Assembly (NCBI RefSeq): GCF_947488835.1 | Contig: NZ_CANLBK010000001.1 | Coordinates: 1,860,001-1,924,000, forward strand | Reading direction: 5' to 3' | Source: an uncultured Marinobacter sp. | GTDB taxonomy: Bacteria > Pseudomonadota > Gammaproteobacteria > Pseudomonadales > Oleiphilaceae | Length of the DNA: 64,000 bases | Shown here: piece by piece, positions 50,616-58,479 of the stretch | Layout of the letters: each line of letters opens with the position of its first letter | Position numbering within the stretch: position 1 is the stretch's first letter | Notes under the pieces: model-generated | Databases searched by the model: none | What the model was told of the DNA's origin: nothing | Seen by the model: the letters and a program-made list of their open reading frames with translations, nothing else | Program-made: the position numbers and the translations under genes

Positions 50616-50650
50616 CGGCTTTGCCTCCATCTTGGTTCATTTTCGTAGGG

Positions 50651-52516
50651 TCATGTCCAGACCAGCATAATCATTGGCACAGCCACGAGGGTTACGATGA
50701 TCGTCAGGGGCAAGCCCAGGCGCCAGTAATCACCAAATTCATAACCCCCCGGTTCCATAACCAGCGCGTTTGATTGATGCCCGATCGGCGTCATAAAGGC
50801 ACAGGAGGCACCAACCGCCACCGCCATCAACACCGCATCAGAGGGCATCTGCAATTCGGTGGCCAGGCTGAGAGCAATCGGCGCAACCACAATCGCAGCC
50901 GCTGCGTTATTTACTACGTTGGATAACAACGAAGTGCCCACCAGTATCACTACCAGGACAGAAGCAATCGAGAGATGTTCGCCTAACATCAGCATTTGTG
51001 ACGCTATCAGCGCTGCGCCACCCGTAGATTCCATCGCCTGGCCGACCGGTATCATCGCCGCCAGCAAAACGATCACCGACCAGTCAATCGCTTTGTAAGC
51101 TTCCGAAGCAGACATCAGCTTCACCAGCACCATTGCCACGGCGGCTGCCACCAGTGCAACGGGAGCAGAGAGAAGGCCTGCCACAATAACCGCAATACTG
51201 ACGAGAAAGATACCTGAAGCCATCACTGTGTTGCGGGGAGAACCCAGCTTTAACCCTCGCTCCGCCAGTGGTAGGCACCCGAGCTCTGCCAGGGTGCCGC
51301 TCAGAGAATCCTCAAAGCCCTGCACCAGCAATATATCACCCGCATTGAACCTTATATCGCCAATGCGCCGCTTGAGCCGGTGGCCCAGTCTCGCGACGGC
51401 AACAATATTGAGCTGGTTGCGCTCCCGCAATCTCAATCGGTTAGCGGTCTGCCCCACCAACGACGACTCCGGAGCAATAACGGCTTCCACCAGATACAGC
51501 TCGCCTTTGTCTATCCGGGCTGCCGCATTTTTATCGTCCTTGTCGCTGCTCGTGCCAGCGCTATCGCTCACACCGCTAACGCTTTGTTCTTCTCCGTTTG
51601 TATCGTCGTCTATTTCTTCATCTTCGACCGCCTGATTCGCCAGCTCAAGCTTCGTTTTGTCGAGAAACACCTGCAAGCTGGAGGTGTCGGCTTCAACCAA
51701 CAACACGTCCCCCTCACGCAGAATTTTATAAGTGGACGGAACCGCCTGTAATTTCTCATCACGAATCAGGGCGAGAACCACAATATCCACTTCGTCTCCT
51801 GCGATTTCCAGAAGACTGTGCAACGTCGAACCCGCGTGGTTTGAGTCTTTCGGCAGACGAAGCTCAGTCAGATATTCGCCAACGCTGAACAATTTGGCAT
51901 TCGCAGAATTTTCTTCCCGGCGAGGGGTGAGACGCCAACCTACCAGAGTAATGAAGGCGATCCCCGCCAACGTAATCGCCACGCCAACCGGAGCAAAGTC
52001 AAACAACCCGAAGGTACCGCCTTCACGGTAGGAGGCAATGATGATGTTGGGCGGCGTGCCGATAAGGGTCATGGTGCCGCCCAGCAATGAACCGAAAGCC
52101 AGCGGCATTAGCAGCAGTGAGGGCGAGCGCCCTGCTTCCCGGGACATCCAGATAGCCACCGGCATCAGTAACGCCAAGGCGCCTACGTTGTTAATAAAGC
52201 CGGAGCATAGCGCCACTACACTGGTCAGCATTAACACCTGAAGTGTAGGCCGATGGCCGATCTTGCCCAGAAGCCGAGCGATATTATCCACCACACCGCC
52301 ATTCACCAACCCCTCGCTGATCACGAGAACAGCAGCCACAGTAATCACCGCCGGATGGCCAAATCCCGCAAACAACTCTTCGGTTGGGACCAGCCCGGAT
52401 ATGGCAACCGCCAGTAAGGCAAGCATAGCCACCACATCAAAACGGATGCGGTTCCACACAAACATGGCAAGGGTGATTCCGAGCACCGCAAACACAATGC
52501 CTTGCTCGATACTCAA
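50651..52516 (-). CDS. SLC13-family permease with two TrkA-C domains
   Basis: 621 residues. About 11 membrane segments with two RCK-C (TrkA-C) domains in the middle loop (about residues 210-290 and 340-425), separated by an acidic Asp/Glu/Ser linker. INNVGALALLMPVA and NVVNNAAAAIVVAP are the paired Asn motifs of Na+-coupled SLC13/DASS carriers. Substrates could be sulfate or dicarboxylates. egtB lies 35 bp downstream, so they may be cotranscribed. Confidence 0.87.
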   Translation of the reverse strand: MSIEQGIVFAVLGITLAMFVWNRIRFDVVAMLALLAVAISGLVPTEELFAGFGHPAVITVAAVLVISEGLVNGGVVDNIARLLGKIGHRPTLQVLMLTSVVALCSGFINNVGALALLMPVAIWMSREAGRSPSLLLMPLAFGSLLGGTMTLIGTPPNIIIASYREGGTFGLFDFAPVGVAITLAGIAFITLVGWRLTPRREENSANAKLFSVGEYLTELRLPKDSNHAGSTLHSLLEIAGDEVDIVVLALIRDEKLQAVPSTYKILREGDVLLVEADTSSLQVFLDKTKLELANQAVEDEEIDDDTNGEEQSVSGVSDSAGTSSDKDDKNAAARIDKGELYLVEAVIAPESSLVGQTANRLRLRERNQLNIVAVARLGHRLKRRIGDIRFNAGDILLVQGFEDSLSGTLAELGCLPLAERGLKLGSPRNTVMASGIFLVSIAVIVAGLLSAPVALVAAAVAMVLVKLMSASEAYKAIDWSVIVLLAAMIPVGQAMESTGGAALIASQMLMLGEHLSIASVLVVILVGTSLLSNVVNNAAAAIVVAPIALSLATELQMPSDAVLMAVAVGASCAFMTPIGHQSNALVMEPGGYEFGDYWRLGLPLTIIVTLVAVPMIMLVWT

Positions 52517-52873
52517 GGGCGCTCTCCTGATAGGGGATGAACAGCAGAATATAACAAAGCCAAGATAAAGTAGCTCAAGCTCATGTGCTCATGAGCATCA
52601 CATTCGATCAAGAGATGTCAGCCTTTTTTACGTTTTTTAATTTTGCAAATGGCGCGCCATTCTCAAGCGCCTGTATAGGAAGAGCTAAATACTGCTTGGT
52701 ACATAATCTGCGTGTAATCGAGGAAGGCGATCATGATATTCATGGCTGTAAGGAAACAGCCATGGCGGGTCACACAGGACCGTGACCGGATTCTCCGCGG
52801 TACCGGTTATTAAACGCAATCCTGAACGGCTGGCAGCCCTATTTCCGAGGCACTACTTCACCGGAGGTTTGCC
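52517..52873. promoter_or_regulatory. Regulatory interval upstream of the AAA+ regulator
   Basis: 357 bp without a convincing gene. Holds the dyad CATGGCTGT-AAGGAA-ACAGCCATG (52741-52764), 110 bp before the regulator ATG, which shares CTGT..AAGGA..ACAG with the upstream dyad of the secreted-protein operon. It also holds AATGGCGCGCCATT (52648-52661). GGAGG lies before the regulator ATG. Confidence 0.5.
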
Positions 52874-54265
52874 ATGCTGGAAAAGCGACCGCTTGTTTGG
52901 TTGTCAGCGGCACACATTAACACCAGGCTGCGAAAGGAACTGGAAGCAAACTGGAATCTGATTGATTTCAACCTTTATGAGCCAGTTCCTCTTTTTACCT
53001 GCGTCCCGGACGGCGCCAAAGTCGGTGTGCTTGAATTCCCAAGCCAGCCTAGAGAAAGCATGCCTTGGCCCGGAAGCTGGCTTGAAATGTTGGACCTGAA
53101 ATACTGGGTCGCCATAGCGCCTCAATTACCTGCCAGCGGAACAAACGCGGCACGACTCATCGTTCGCTACTGCTCTGACTTCCATACTCTGCCTGTAGAC
53201 CATGAACACATCAACATGATGCTTGGGCACCTTTGGGGCATGGCAAAAATTCAGGAACCCGCCAACAGCTTCGTTCATGATGATTATCAACGCTTTGCTC
53301 TTCTGGGAAACTCCCACTCTATCCAGCAGGTTCGTGGCCTGCTCCGTCGTTTCTCAACCACTTTGGAGCCGGTACTGCTCTCAGGAGAAAGCGGCACCGG
53401 TAAGGAAGCCGCCGCCCGGCATCTACATTCACACTCTGCTCGTGCCGCTGGCCCACTGGTTACCATTAACTGCGCAGCCCTACCTACCACACTTACGCAG
53501 AGCGAATTGTTCGGTTATGAAAAGGGGGCTTTTACGAGTGCTCTTAGTTCCCGCCAGGGGCGGCTTGAGCAGGCTAACGGCGGCTCTTTGATATTTTCCG
53601 GCATCAACGAACTGCAACTCGAACAACAATCCGCCATTCTGAGGTTTCTTCAAGAAAGCTCAGTTGAACGCGTGGGAGGTTCCGTCCAGATACCGGTTGA
53701 CTGCCGGGTAATTGCAACCACAAGTGAGCCTTTACTTGATCTGGTTGCTCTCGGGCGCTTTCGCAGTGACGTTTACTTCCGACTTGGCAGCCTTGAGGTA
53801 AAGCTCCCGCCCTTAAAAGACCGACGAGAGGATATATTACTCCTCGCTCGTTCACTGTTAGAGGCATTGGCCCAAGGATCTGAGCCTAAGCAGCTAAGCA
53901 AGAAAGCCAAACAAAGCCTTCTAAACCACTCGTGGCCTGGCAATCTCCAGGAACTGCAGAACCGCCTGCGGCAAGGCTGGCTGCTAAGCGACCGACCTGT
54001 TATCGAGGCCTCAGATCTTGGTCTCGGACTGACAAGCCATGGCGGTGAATTACACTCGAATTTAAGCCTCCAGGAATTCCGCGATAAAGCCGACCGGCAG
54101 GCACTGCTGTGCAGCCTTCAACTTTCAAACCACAATATGTCTGAAGCCGCGCGGCTCCTGAATATATCGCGAGCCTCCCTCTACCGACTCCTGGATAAGT
54201 ACAGCCCGGCCCCGGATAACCGGGATCGCCAACACAACCCGGACCCGAAGGGAGATCTATCATGA
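52874..54265 (+). CDS. FleQ/VpsR-like AAA+ transcriptional regulator with degenerate Walker B
   Basis: 463 residues. Divergent N-terminal domain (about 1-135), AAA+ domain (about 140-375), Fis-type HTH near the C-terminus ([19 protein letters not shown]). Walker A GESGTGKE is intact (171-178). The sigma-54 contact loop reads GAFTSA (218-223) where most have GAFTGA; FleQ has the similar GAITSA. Walker B is SLIFSGI, lacking the DE pair of GTLFLDEI, and sensor I is ATTS, not ATN. So ATP hydrolysis is doubtful, as reported for VpsR. Overlaps the next gene by 4 nt; probably the local biofilm/matrix regulator. Confidence 0.82.
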   Translation: MLEKRPLVWLSAAHINTRLRKELEANWNLIDFNLYEPVPLFTCVPDGAKVGVLEFPSQPRESMPWPGSWLEMLDLKYWVAIAPQLPASGTNAARLIVRYCSDFHTLPVDHEHINMMLGHLWGMAKIQEPANSFVHDDYQRFALLGNSHSIQQVRGLLRRFSTTLEPVLLSGESGTGKEAAARHLHSHSARAAGPLVTINCAALPTTLTQSELFGYEKGAFTSALSSRQGRLEQANGGSLIFSGINELQLEQQSAILRFLQESSVERVGGSVQIPVDCRVIATTSEPLLDLVALGRFRSDVYFRLGSLEVKLPPLKDRREDILLLARSLLEALAQGSEPKQLSKKAKQSLLNHSWPGNLQELQNRLRQGWLLSDRPVIEASDLGLGLTSHGGELHSNLSLQEFRDKADRQALLCSLQLSNHNMSEAARLLNISRASLYRLLDKYSPAPDNRDRQHNPDPKGDLS

Positions 54266-55323
54266 GAACCCACACTACCCTGCTAGTCGCCATGAGTGCG
54301 TGTCTGATTCCAGCAGTAGCCATGGCAAAGCCGGAACAGGATGACGCAATCAGTGCACCGAACCAAGCGGAACAAGCCAGCGAACACGCCTCAGATATTG
54401 CATCAATTACCGCTGACCGGGGCATTGTGACACGGCCCGGTCGGTTCACCTTCGAGCCATCTTTTTCCCATGCCCACAGTAATGCCACCCAGGTTGCCAT
54501 AGAGGGCTACACCGTTATTCCTGCGCTACTGATTGGCCTCATCAATATCTCAGAGGTTCAGCGGGATATCTATGTTGGCGCAGTGTCACTCAAGTATGGT
54601 TTTACCAGCCGGTTTGAAGCCGCAGTACGTATTCCATATTTGAGCATCCAGGAGGATCTTCGGGAGCGTGAGGCATTTCAGGGCACCCCGGTTGATACCC
54701 TGCGAGAGTCTTCAGGCGAGGGTTTGGGCGACGCGGAACTGTCGGTTCGTTACCAACTTAACGACGGTGTCATGGGCTGGCCCTATGTTATTGGTTCATT
54801 CCGGGCAAAAGCGCCCACCGGGGATAGCCCGTACGATGTTGGCCAGAAGATTCTTTACGATAGCAGTGGCAATCCGATAGGAGTTGAGCTTGCGGAGCGG
54901 CCAACGGGCTCGGGCTTCTGGTCTTTCGAGCCGGGCGTATCGTTTATCTACCCCTCAGACCCTGCCGTGCTTTATGGCAACCTGAGTTACGTTTATACCC
55001 TGAAGGACGACAAGGGCTATGAGAATGGCAATACTATTAATCCGGGGAACGTAGTCCGATATGGCTTCGGCATGGGGTTCGCGTTCAATGAACGTACCTC
55101 GTTCAGCCTTGGGTACGACCATTCAATTATCGGCAACACCACTTATGAGCGCGACATAAATTTGTTTGCCGCTAACTTCGACCGAATTCAGATTGGCTCT
55201 CTCTCGTTTGGACTTTCTCAACGATTAACGCCCAGCACAACGCTGAGCCTTACCGTCAATATTGGAGTAACCGAGAACGCACCGAATAGTGAGATAACAT
55301 TGAGACTGCCAATCAGTCTCTAG
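54262..55323 (+). CDS. FapF-like outer-membrane beta-barrel transporter
   Basis: 353 residues. Signal peptide ([12 protein letters not shown] end), a 30-residue Ala/Gln/Asp-rich helical stretch (about 25-55) that could be a coiled-coil/plug, an [16 protein letters not shown] entry, then many amphipathic beta strands with Gly/Tyr/Ser, ending ITLRLPISL. The domain order matches Pseudomonas FapF, the export channel for Fap amyloid, though the protein is shorter. Translationally coupled to the regulator. Faces the four-gene secreted-protein operon tail-to-tail. Confidence 0.68.
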   Translation: MRTHTTLLVAMSACLIPAVAMAKPEQDDAISAPNQAEQASEHASDIASITADRGIVTRPGRFTFEPSFSHAHSNATQVAIEGYTVIPALLIGLINISEVQRDIYVGAVSLKYGFTSRFEAAVRIPYLSIQEDLREREAFQGTPVDTLRESSGEGLGDAELSVRYQLNDGVMGWPYVIGSFRAKAPTGDSPYDVGQKILYDSSGNPIGVELAERPTGSGFWSFEPGVSFIYPSDPAVLYGNLSYVYTLKDDKGYENGNTINPGNVVRYGFGMGFAFNERTSFSLGYDHSIIGNTTYERDINLFAANFDRIQIGSLSFGLSQRLTPSTTLSLTVNIGVTENAPNSEITLRLPISL

Positions 55324-55350
55324 GAAAGTTCGAGTATATTTACCAAGCAA

Positions 55351-55842
55351 TCAGCGCCCAAGGAACTGCAGGATAGGCTCCCGAAGACTATCGGGAATAC
55401 GGTAACCCGTACCCAGATTATTCAGCTCGATATTGAGTTGTCGCGCATTTTGAATAACCGCTCCATTCAGATCATTCTGAATCAAAGTCATCCATCCGCC
55501 GGTATCCGATGTTGCGGAAACCAATGCCTGACCACCCTGCCCGAAACTGACAAAACCAAGTACAGTCTCCACTTCGTGCGGTATAGCTTTTCCACTCACT
55601 ATTTGATTCAAGTTGGGGATATTCAATCGGTTGATCGCCAGAGTCTCACCATTCACTGAAATTATCTGTTCCAGACCAATCGAAATTTCGAGGTTGTTCC
55701 AACTAAAACCGCCCCTTTGCGCCGCAAGCTCTTGGTCGCTCAGAGCGCTGACCTTGAACACGCTTTCGGCCACCACAGGCATAGCCATACTTAGAAATGA
55801 AAAAACCAGGCCTACGCTTAAGATTCGCTGCATACTGTCCAT
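55351..55842 (-). CDS. Secreted protein with double-glycine-like leader and QN motif
   Basis: 163 residues. Signal peptide cut near VVA|ESV (about 25). Then LSDQELAAQRGG (35-45), which matches the LSxxELxxxxGG leader pattern cut by C39 peptidases, so residues after Gly45 may be the mature protein. Later MTLIQNDLNGAVIQNARQLNIEL (in part; 118-140) contains the QN-x5-V-I-Q motif shared with the other two secreted proteins of the operon. No known domain. ATG 55842 follows the C39 stop by 4 nt, with GGGAG upstream. Confidence 0.7.
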   Translation of the reverse strand: MDSMQRILSVGLVFSFLSMAMPVVAESVFKVSALSDQELAAQRGGFSWNNLEISIGLEQIISVNGETLAINRLNIPNLNQIVSGKAIPHEVETVLGFVSFGQGGQALVSATSDTGGWMTLIQNDLNGAVIQNARQLNIELNNLGTGYRIPDSLREPILQFLGR

Positions 55843-55846
55843 AACA

Positions 55847-56539
55847 CTACCACTCCCTCGACGAAGGCCAATAGGGCAATGTATGGCCAAGTGATGGCCC
55901 CTCCTGCCCCTTGAACAGCGGCGCCCGAACAATCGTCGGCCAGCTACCATCGGCAAGGAAAGTGCTGCGCCCCTGTTCAACATGGCTGCGTATCACAAAG
56001 GCGGCGCCATTCCAGTAGCTTTCAAATTCCGCCCTGGGATACGCTTTAAGCCCACGTGCGGGGTCGCCGACAAACACCTCGTCCTCGCTGATCCCCTTGA
56101 TAACAACAAAGTGTTTAAACCCTTCAAGGTTCACAAGCGCTATGACGGGCAGGCGAACCTTCTCTCGCAAACCCGCTAACGGCATCCGAAAGCCGTCAGC
56201 CTTAAAGCCTTCAGCTTTCAAAAACCGCTTCATATCCAGCATAGAGAAACCTTCTCGACGCACCTTCTCCGGATCTGCTAATGAAAACATCCCGGAAAAA
56301 ACTTCCTGCTCCGTAACTTCATGACCGTAGTGATAAGAAAGCAACGAGGCGATAGCTGCTGACCCACAACTGAAATCGTATTGCTGCTGTATAACCGAAC
56401 TAAAACGCTGCGCCTTGAAGCTGCGCACCTCCATCTCAACTCCGCCACCCATTCCGGGCAACATGACGGTGCCAGCAAAAGCAGTGGACCAAAGCATTGC
56501 CGCACCCGCTATGCATTTAACAAGCTCGCGCTTCAACAT
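55847..56539 (-). CDS. Periplasmic C39-family cysteine peptidase (FapD-like)
   Basis: 230 residues. Signal peptide (LVKCIAGAAMLWSTAFAG), then a stand-alone C39 papain-like domain with all catalytic residues visible: QYDFSCGSAA (Cys58), FKHFVVIKG (His143) and FVGDPARG (Asp159). Lacks ABC transporter domains, as FapD. C39 enzymes cut after GG in leader peptides; both neighbours carry such motifs. Sits between the two small secreted-protein genes (13 and 4 bp gaps). Confidence 0.87.
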   Translation of the reverse strand: MLKRELVKCIAGAAMLWSTAFAGTVMLPGMGGGVEMEVRSFKAQRFSSVIQQQYDFSCGSAAIASLLSYHYGHEVTEQEVFSGMFSLADPEKVRREGFSMLDMKRFLKAEGFKADGFRMPLAGLREKVRLPVIALVNLEGFKHFVVIKGISEDEVFVGDPARGLKAYPRAEFESYWNGAAFVIRSHVEQGRSTFLADGSWPTIVRAPLFKGQEGPSLGHTLPYWPSSREW

Positions 56540-56552
56540 GGCCCACCTCCTG

Positions 56553-56903
56553 TCAGCGATTGATCAGAATATTTACCTGAGTGCTATCCTGAATCACTAC
56601 CTGGTTACCCGTGTTCTGGATGACCGTGGCAATACCACTCATATTCCCGAATGCATGATCTGATATCAGGTTGTCTCCAGTTGCGGAAGGGCCCGACATC
56701 GTATTACCGGTAACCACAGCATTCTGTTGGTTTTCATTAAGTTGCCATTGAAAAGGTATCCCCTGGCGCCCACTTGCGCTCTCTAACTGCTCCGCACTCA
56801 TTGTAGGCAGGTTCATCCACTCCTCAGCTGTAGCTCCGCCAGCCAATCCAGTGACAACGGTCAGGCAGGTGACTCTCAGTATCCCTCTGATAATGTTTGT
56901 CAT
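56553..56903 (-). CDS. Small secreted protein with QN motif and GG-like processing site
   Basis: 116 residues. Signal peptide to about Ala26 (GGATA|EEW). MSAEQLESASGRQG (35-48) resembles the C39 leader consensus with GRQG in place of GG. The C-terminal half is Asn/Gln/Gly/Thr-rich (NAVVTGNTMSG, IATVIQNTGNQVVIQDS), ending NILINR. It aligns with the C-terminus of the DNS-repeat protein and resembles amyloid-type repeats. Start at ATG 56903 with GGGAGG 7 nt upstream; GTG/ATG codons upstream lack a site. Confidence 0.72.
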   Translation of the reverse strand: MTNIIRGILRVTCLTVVTGLAGGATAEEWMNLPTMSAEQLESASGRQGIPFQWQLNENQQNAVVTGNTMSGPSATGDNLISDHAFGNMSGIATVIQNTGNQVVIQDSTQVNILINR

Positions 56904-56957
56904 GACTTGCCTCCCGGCAGGAACCAGGGCCACACCCTGAAGCGTGGCCCGCCTTGC

Positions 56958-58097
56958 TCACTCTGAACCACCACCTGCGCTCAGGTTGGACATCACACTC
57001 ACGTTGGCCTGGGTAACACTTCCCACGCCGGCGTTCTGAGCGAACGCACCAACACCTGTGAAGTTAGCCGAGCTTCCGGAGATCTCGTTATGAGCTCTTG
57101 CCTCGGTGTACGCTTTCTTGGAAGAAGCATCACCGTAGGTAACAGAAGTATCTGCTACCGAGCCGTTCAGCTCTGCATCGTTCATGAACACCTCCAGCGA
57201 AACATTCAGCTCGGTGACACTGTTGTCAGAGCTGTCACTGCTATCGCTGTTATAGGAGTCTGTGGCATTGGTGGAGTTATCTGAACTGTCACTGTTGCCA
57301 CTATCAGCGATTTTGAACGAATCGCTAACATTGGTGCTGTTGTCTGAGTTATCCGAATTATCCGAGTTATCGGAGTTATCAGAATTGTCTGAGTTATCAG
57401 AGTTGTCTGAGTTATCAGAGTTGTCTGAGTTATCCGAATTGTCGGAATTGTCGGAGTTGTTCGAAGCATCCGTATTGCCACTGTCGGCAATCTTGAACGC
57501 GTCGTTTACGCTTGTGCTGTTATCTGAGCTGTCCGAATTGTCCGAGCTATCCGAGTTGTCCGAATTGTCGCTGTTATCCGAATTATCACTGTTATCGGAA
57601 TTGTCCGAATTGTCCGACATATCATTCCCGCTATCAGCGATTTTGAACGAGTCGCTAACACTGGTGCTGTTGTCTGAGTTGTCGGAAGCATCCGAATTGT
57701 CGGAATTATCAGAGTTATCGGAATTATCAGAGTTGTCGGAATTGTCGGAAGCATCCGAATTGTCCGAGTTATTCGAGGCGTCTGTATTACCGCTGTCGGC
57801 AATCTTGAACGAGTCGGCAACGTCCGTGCTGTTGTCTGAATTATTCGAATTGTCTGAGTTGTCTGAGTTATCAGATGCATCCGAGTTATCAGAAGCGTCC
57901 GAGTGATCGGAGCTGTCGCTGTACGTTGAATTGTCGTTCCCTGAATCGGTATTACCCGAATAGTCATTGTTGGCTGTGGAGGTGTTATCCGCATTAGTAT
58001 TTGGATCTCCATCTCCTCCCTGTTCAGCAAAAGCGAAACCGGTCACACCCAAACTCATAGCAATCGCGGCCGCTAGTAGTCCTTTTCGAGTATTCAT
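56958..58097 (-). CDS. Secreted Asp-Asn-Ser repeat protein with FKIADSGN blocks
   Basis: 379 residues, first gene of the operon. Signal peptide (MSLGVTGFAFA|EQG). Residues about 64-293 are tandem (DNS)n triplets with SNN, DAS and DSS variants, broken by four regularly spaced FKIADSGN blocks (97, 151, 201, 261) introduced by (S)T[SN]V[SNA]D[SA]. The C-terminal ~85 residues form a distinct domain (ELNVSLEVFMNDAELNGSV ... GAFAQNAGVGSVTQANVSV). No Cys. Likely a large disordered, acidic secreted filament or matrix subunit. I know no named family. ATG 58097 follows AAGGA; the open frame before it lacks a signal peptide. Confidence 0.8.
   Translation of the reverse strand: MNTRKGLLAAAIAMSLGVTGFAFAEQGGDGDPNTNADNTSTANNDYSGNTDSGNDNSTYSDSSDHSDASDNSDASDNSDNSDNSNNSDNSTDVADSFKIADSGNTDASNNSDNSDASDNSDNSDNSDNSDNSDNSDASDNSDNSTSVSDSFKIADSGNDMSDNSDNSDNSDNSDNSDNSDNSDSSDNSDSSDNSTSVNDAFKIADSGNTDASNNSDNSDNSDNSDNSDNSDNSDNSDNSDNSDNSDNSDNSDNSTNVSDSFKIADSGNSDSSDNSTNATDSYNSDSSDSSDNSVTELNVSLEVFMNDAELNGSVADTSVTYGDASSKKAYTEARAHNEISGSSANFTGVGAFAQNAGVGSVTQANVSVMSNLSAGGGSE
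57219..57908 (-). repeat. Coding 9-bp tandem repeat region (DNS triplets)
   Basis: Imperfect 9-bp units (reading TCAGAGTTG, TCTGAGTTA and so on on the plus strand) encode Asp-Asn-Ser. Third positions vary more than the amino acids, so the protein repeat seems conserved by selection. Such arrays change length by slippage. Confidence 0.85.
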
Positions 58098-58193
58098 GAT
58101 GTCGTTTCCTTCTAGGTTATTGGCTTTTATAGAGATCCGACCCAACCCGCTAGCCTTCAGGTAAGCCAAGGTCCAGACCCACAAAGCCAATAG

Positions 58194-58209
58194 TGCGATT
58201 CCCGTGCCA
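58194..58209 (-). promoter_or_regulatory. Putative sigma-54 promoter of the secreted-protein operon
   Basis: On the minus strand TGGCACGGGAATCGCA matches TGGCACG-N4-TTGCA at every fixed position but one (TCGC for TTGC), with exact -24/-12 spacing. It lies about 100 bp upstream of the DNS-protein ATG. Confidence 0.7.
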
Positions 58210-58293
58210 CTTAAAAGGTCAGGCGGCTAAGCCACTATTGTTGAAGGTGTTTTCAGGATCAGAAGCAAAACAAAGAAGGACTTGCGAAGACAA

Positions 58294-58319
58294 AAACTGT
58301 TTCAAGGATGAAACAGTTT
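58294..58319. promoter_or_regulatory. Perfect dyad, candidate upstream activator site
   Basis: AAACTGTTTCA, 4-base spacer (AGGA), TGAAACAGTTT: perfect 11-bp arms. It lies about 85 bp upstream of the -24 element, where enhancer-binding proteins bind. Confidence 0.6.
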
Positions 58320-58396
58320 AAGTGTGGGAAAGGCAGAGAATCGAAGATTTTCCTTTAGCTTCAATCACATGCATGAAACCGTTAGTGTAAAAAAAC

Positions 58397-58432
58397 AAAA
58401 ACCCCGCAAACTGTCTCCAGTTGCGGGGTTTT
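58397..58432 (-). terminator. Rho-independent terminator of aceA
   Basis: Stem AACCCCGCAACTG / CAGTTTGCGGGGTT (minus strand; one-base bulge) followed by a long T-rich tract, 48 bp past the aceA stop. It separates aceA from the secreted-protein operon. Confidence 0.85.
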
Positions 58433-58479
58433 CATGCCCCCGGAACAAGTCCGGGAACAGGGTGCTATCAACCGTTCAA

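Noticed and set aside
52585..52785. 66-codon ORF upstream of the regulator
   Set aside because: No ribosome-binding site or recognisable sequence, and it overlaps the dyad; non-coding is more likely.
52831..52846. TGGCAGCCCTATTTCC as a sigma-54 promoter for the regulator
   Set aside because: The -24 half fits, but the -12 GC is missing, so it is weaker than the operon element and not called.
57262..57906. Long plus-strand ORF of Leu-Ser-Glu repeats opposite the DNS protein
   Set aside because: It is the antisense shadow of the 9-bp repeats; it lacks a start site and the sense protein has a signal peptide and operon context.
58294..58319. LexA (SOS) box
   Set aside because: CTGT and ACAG are present, but the spacing is 12 bases, not the 8 of a LexA site.
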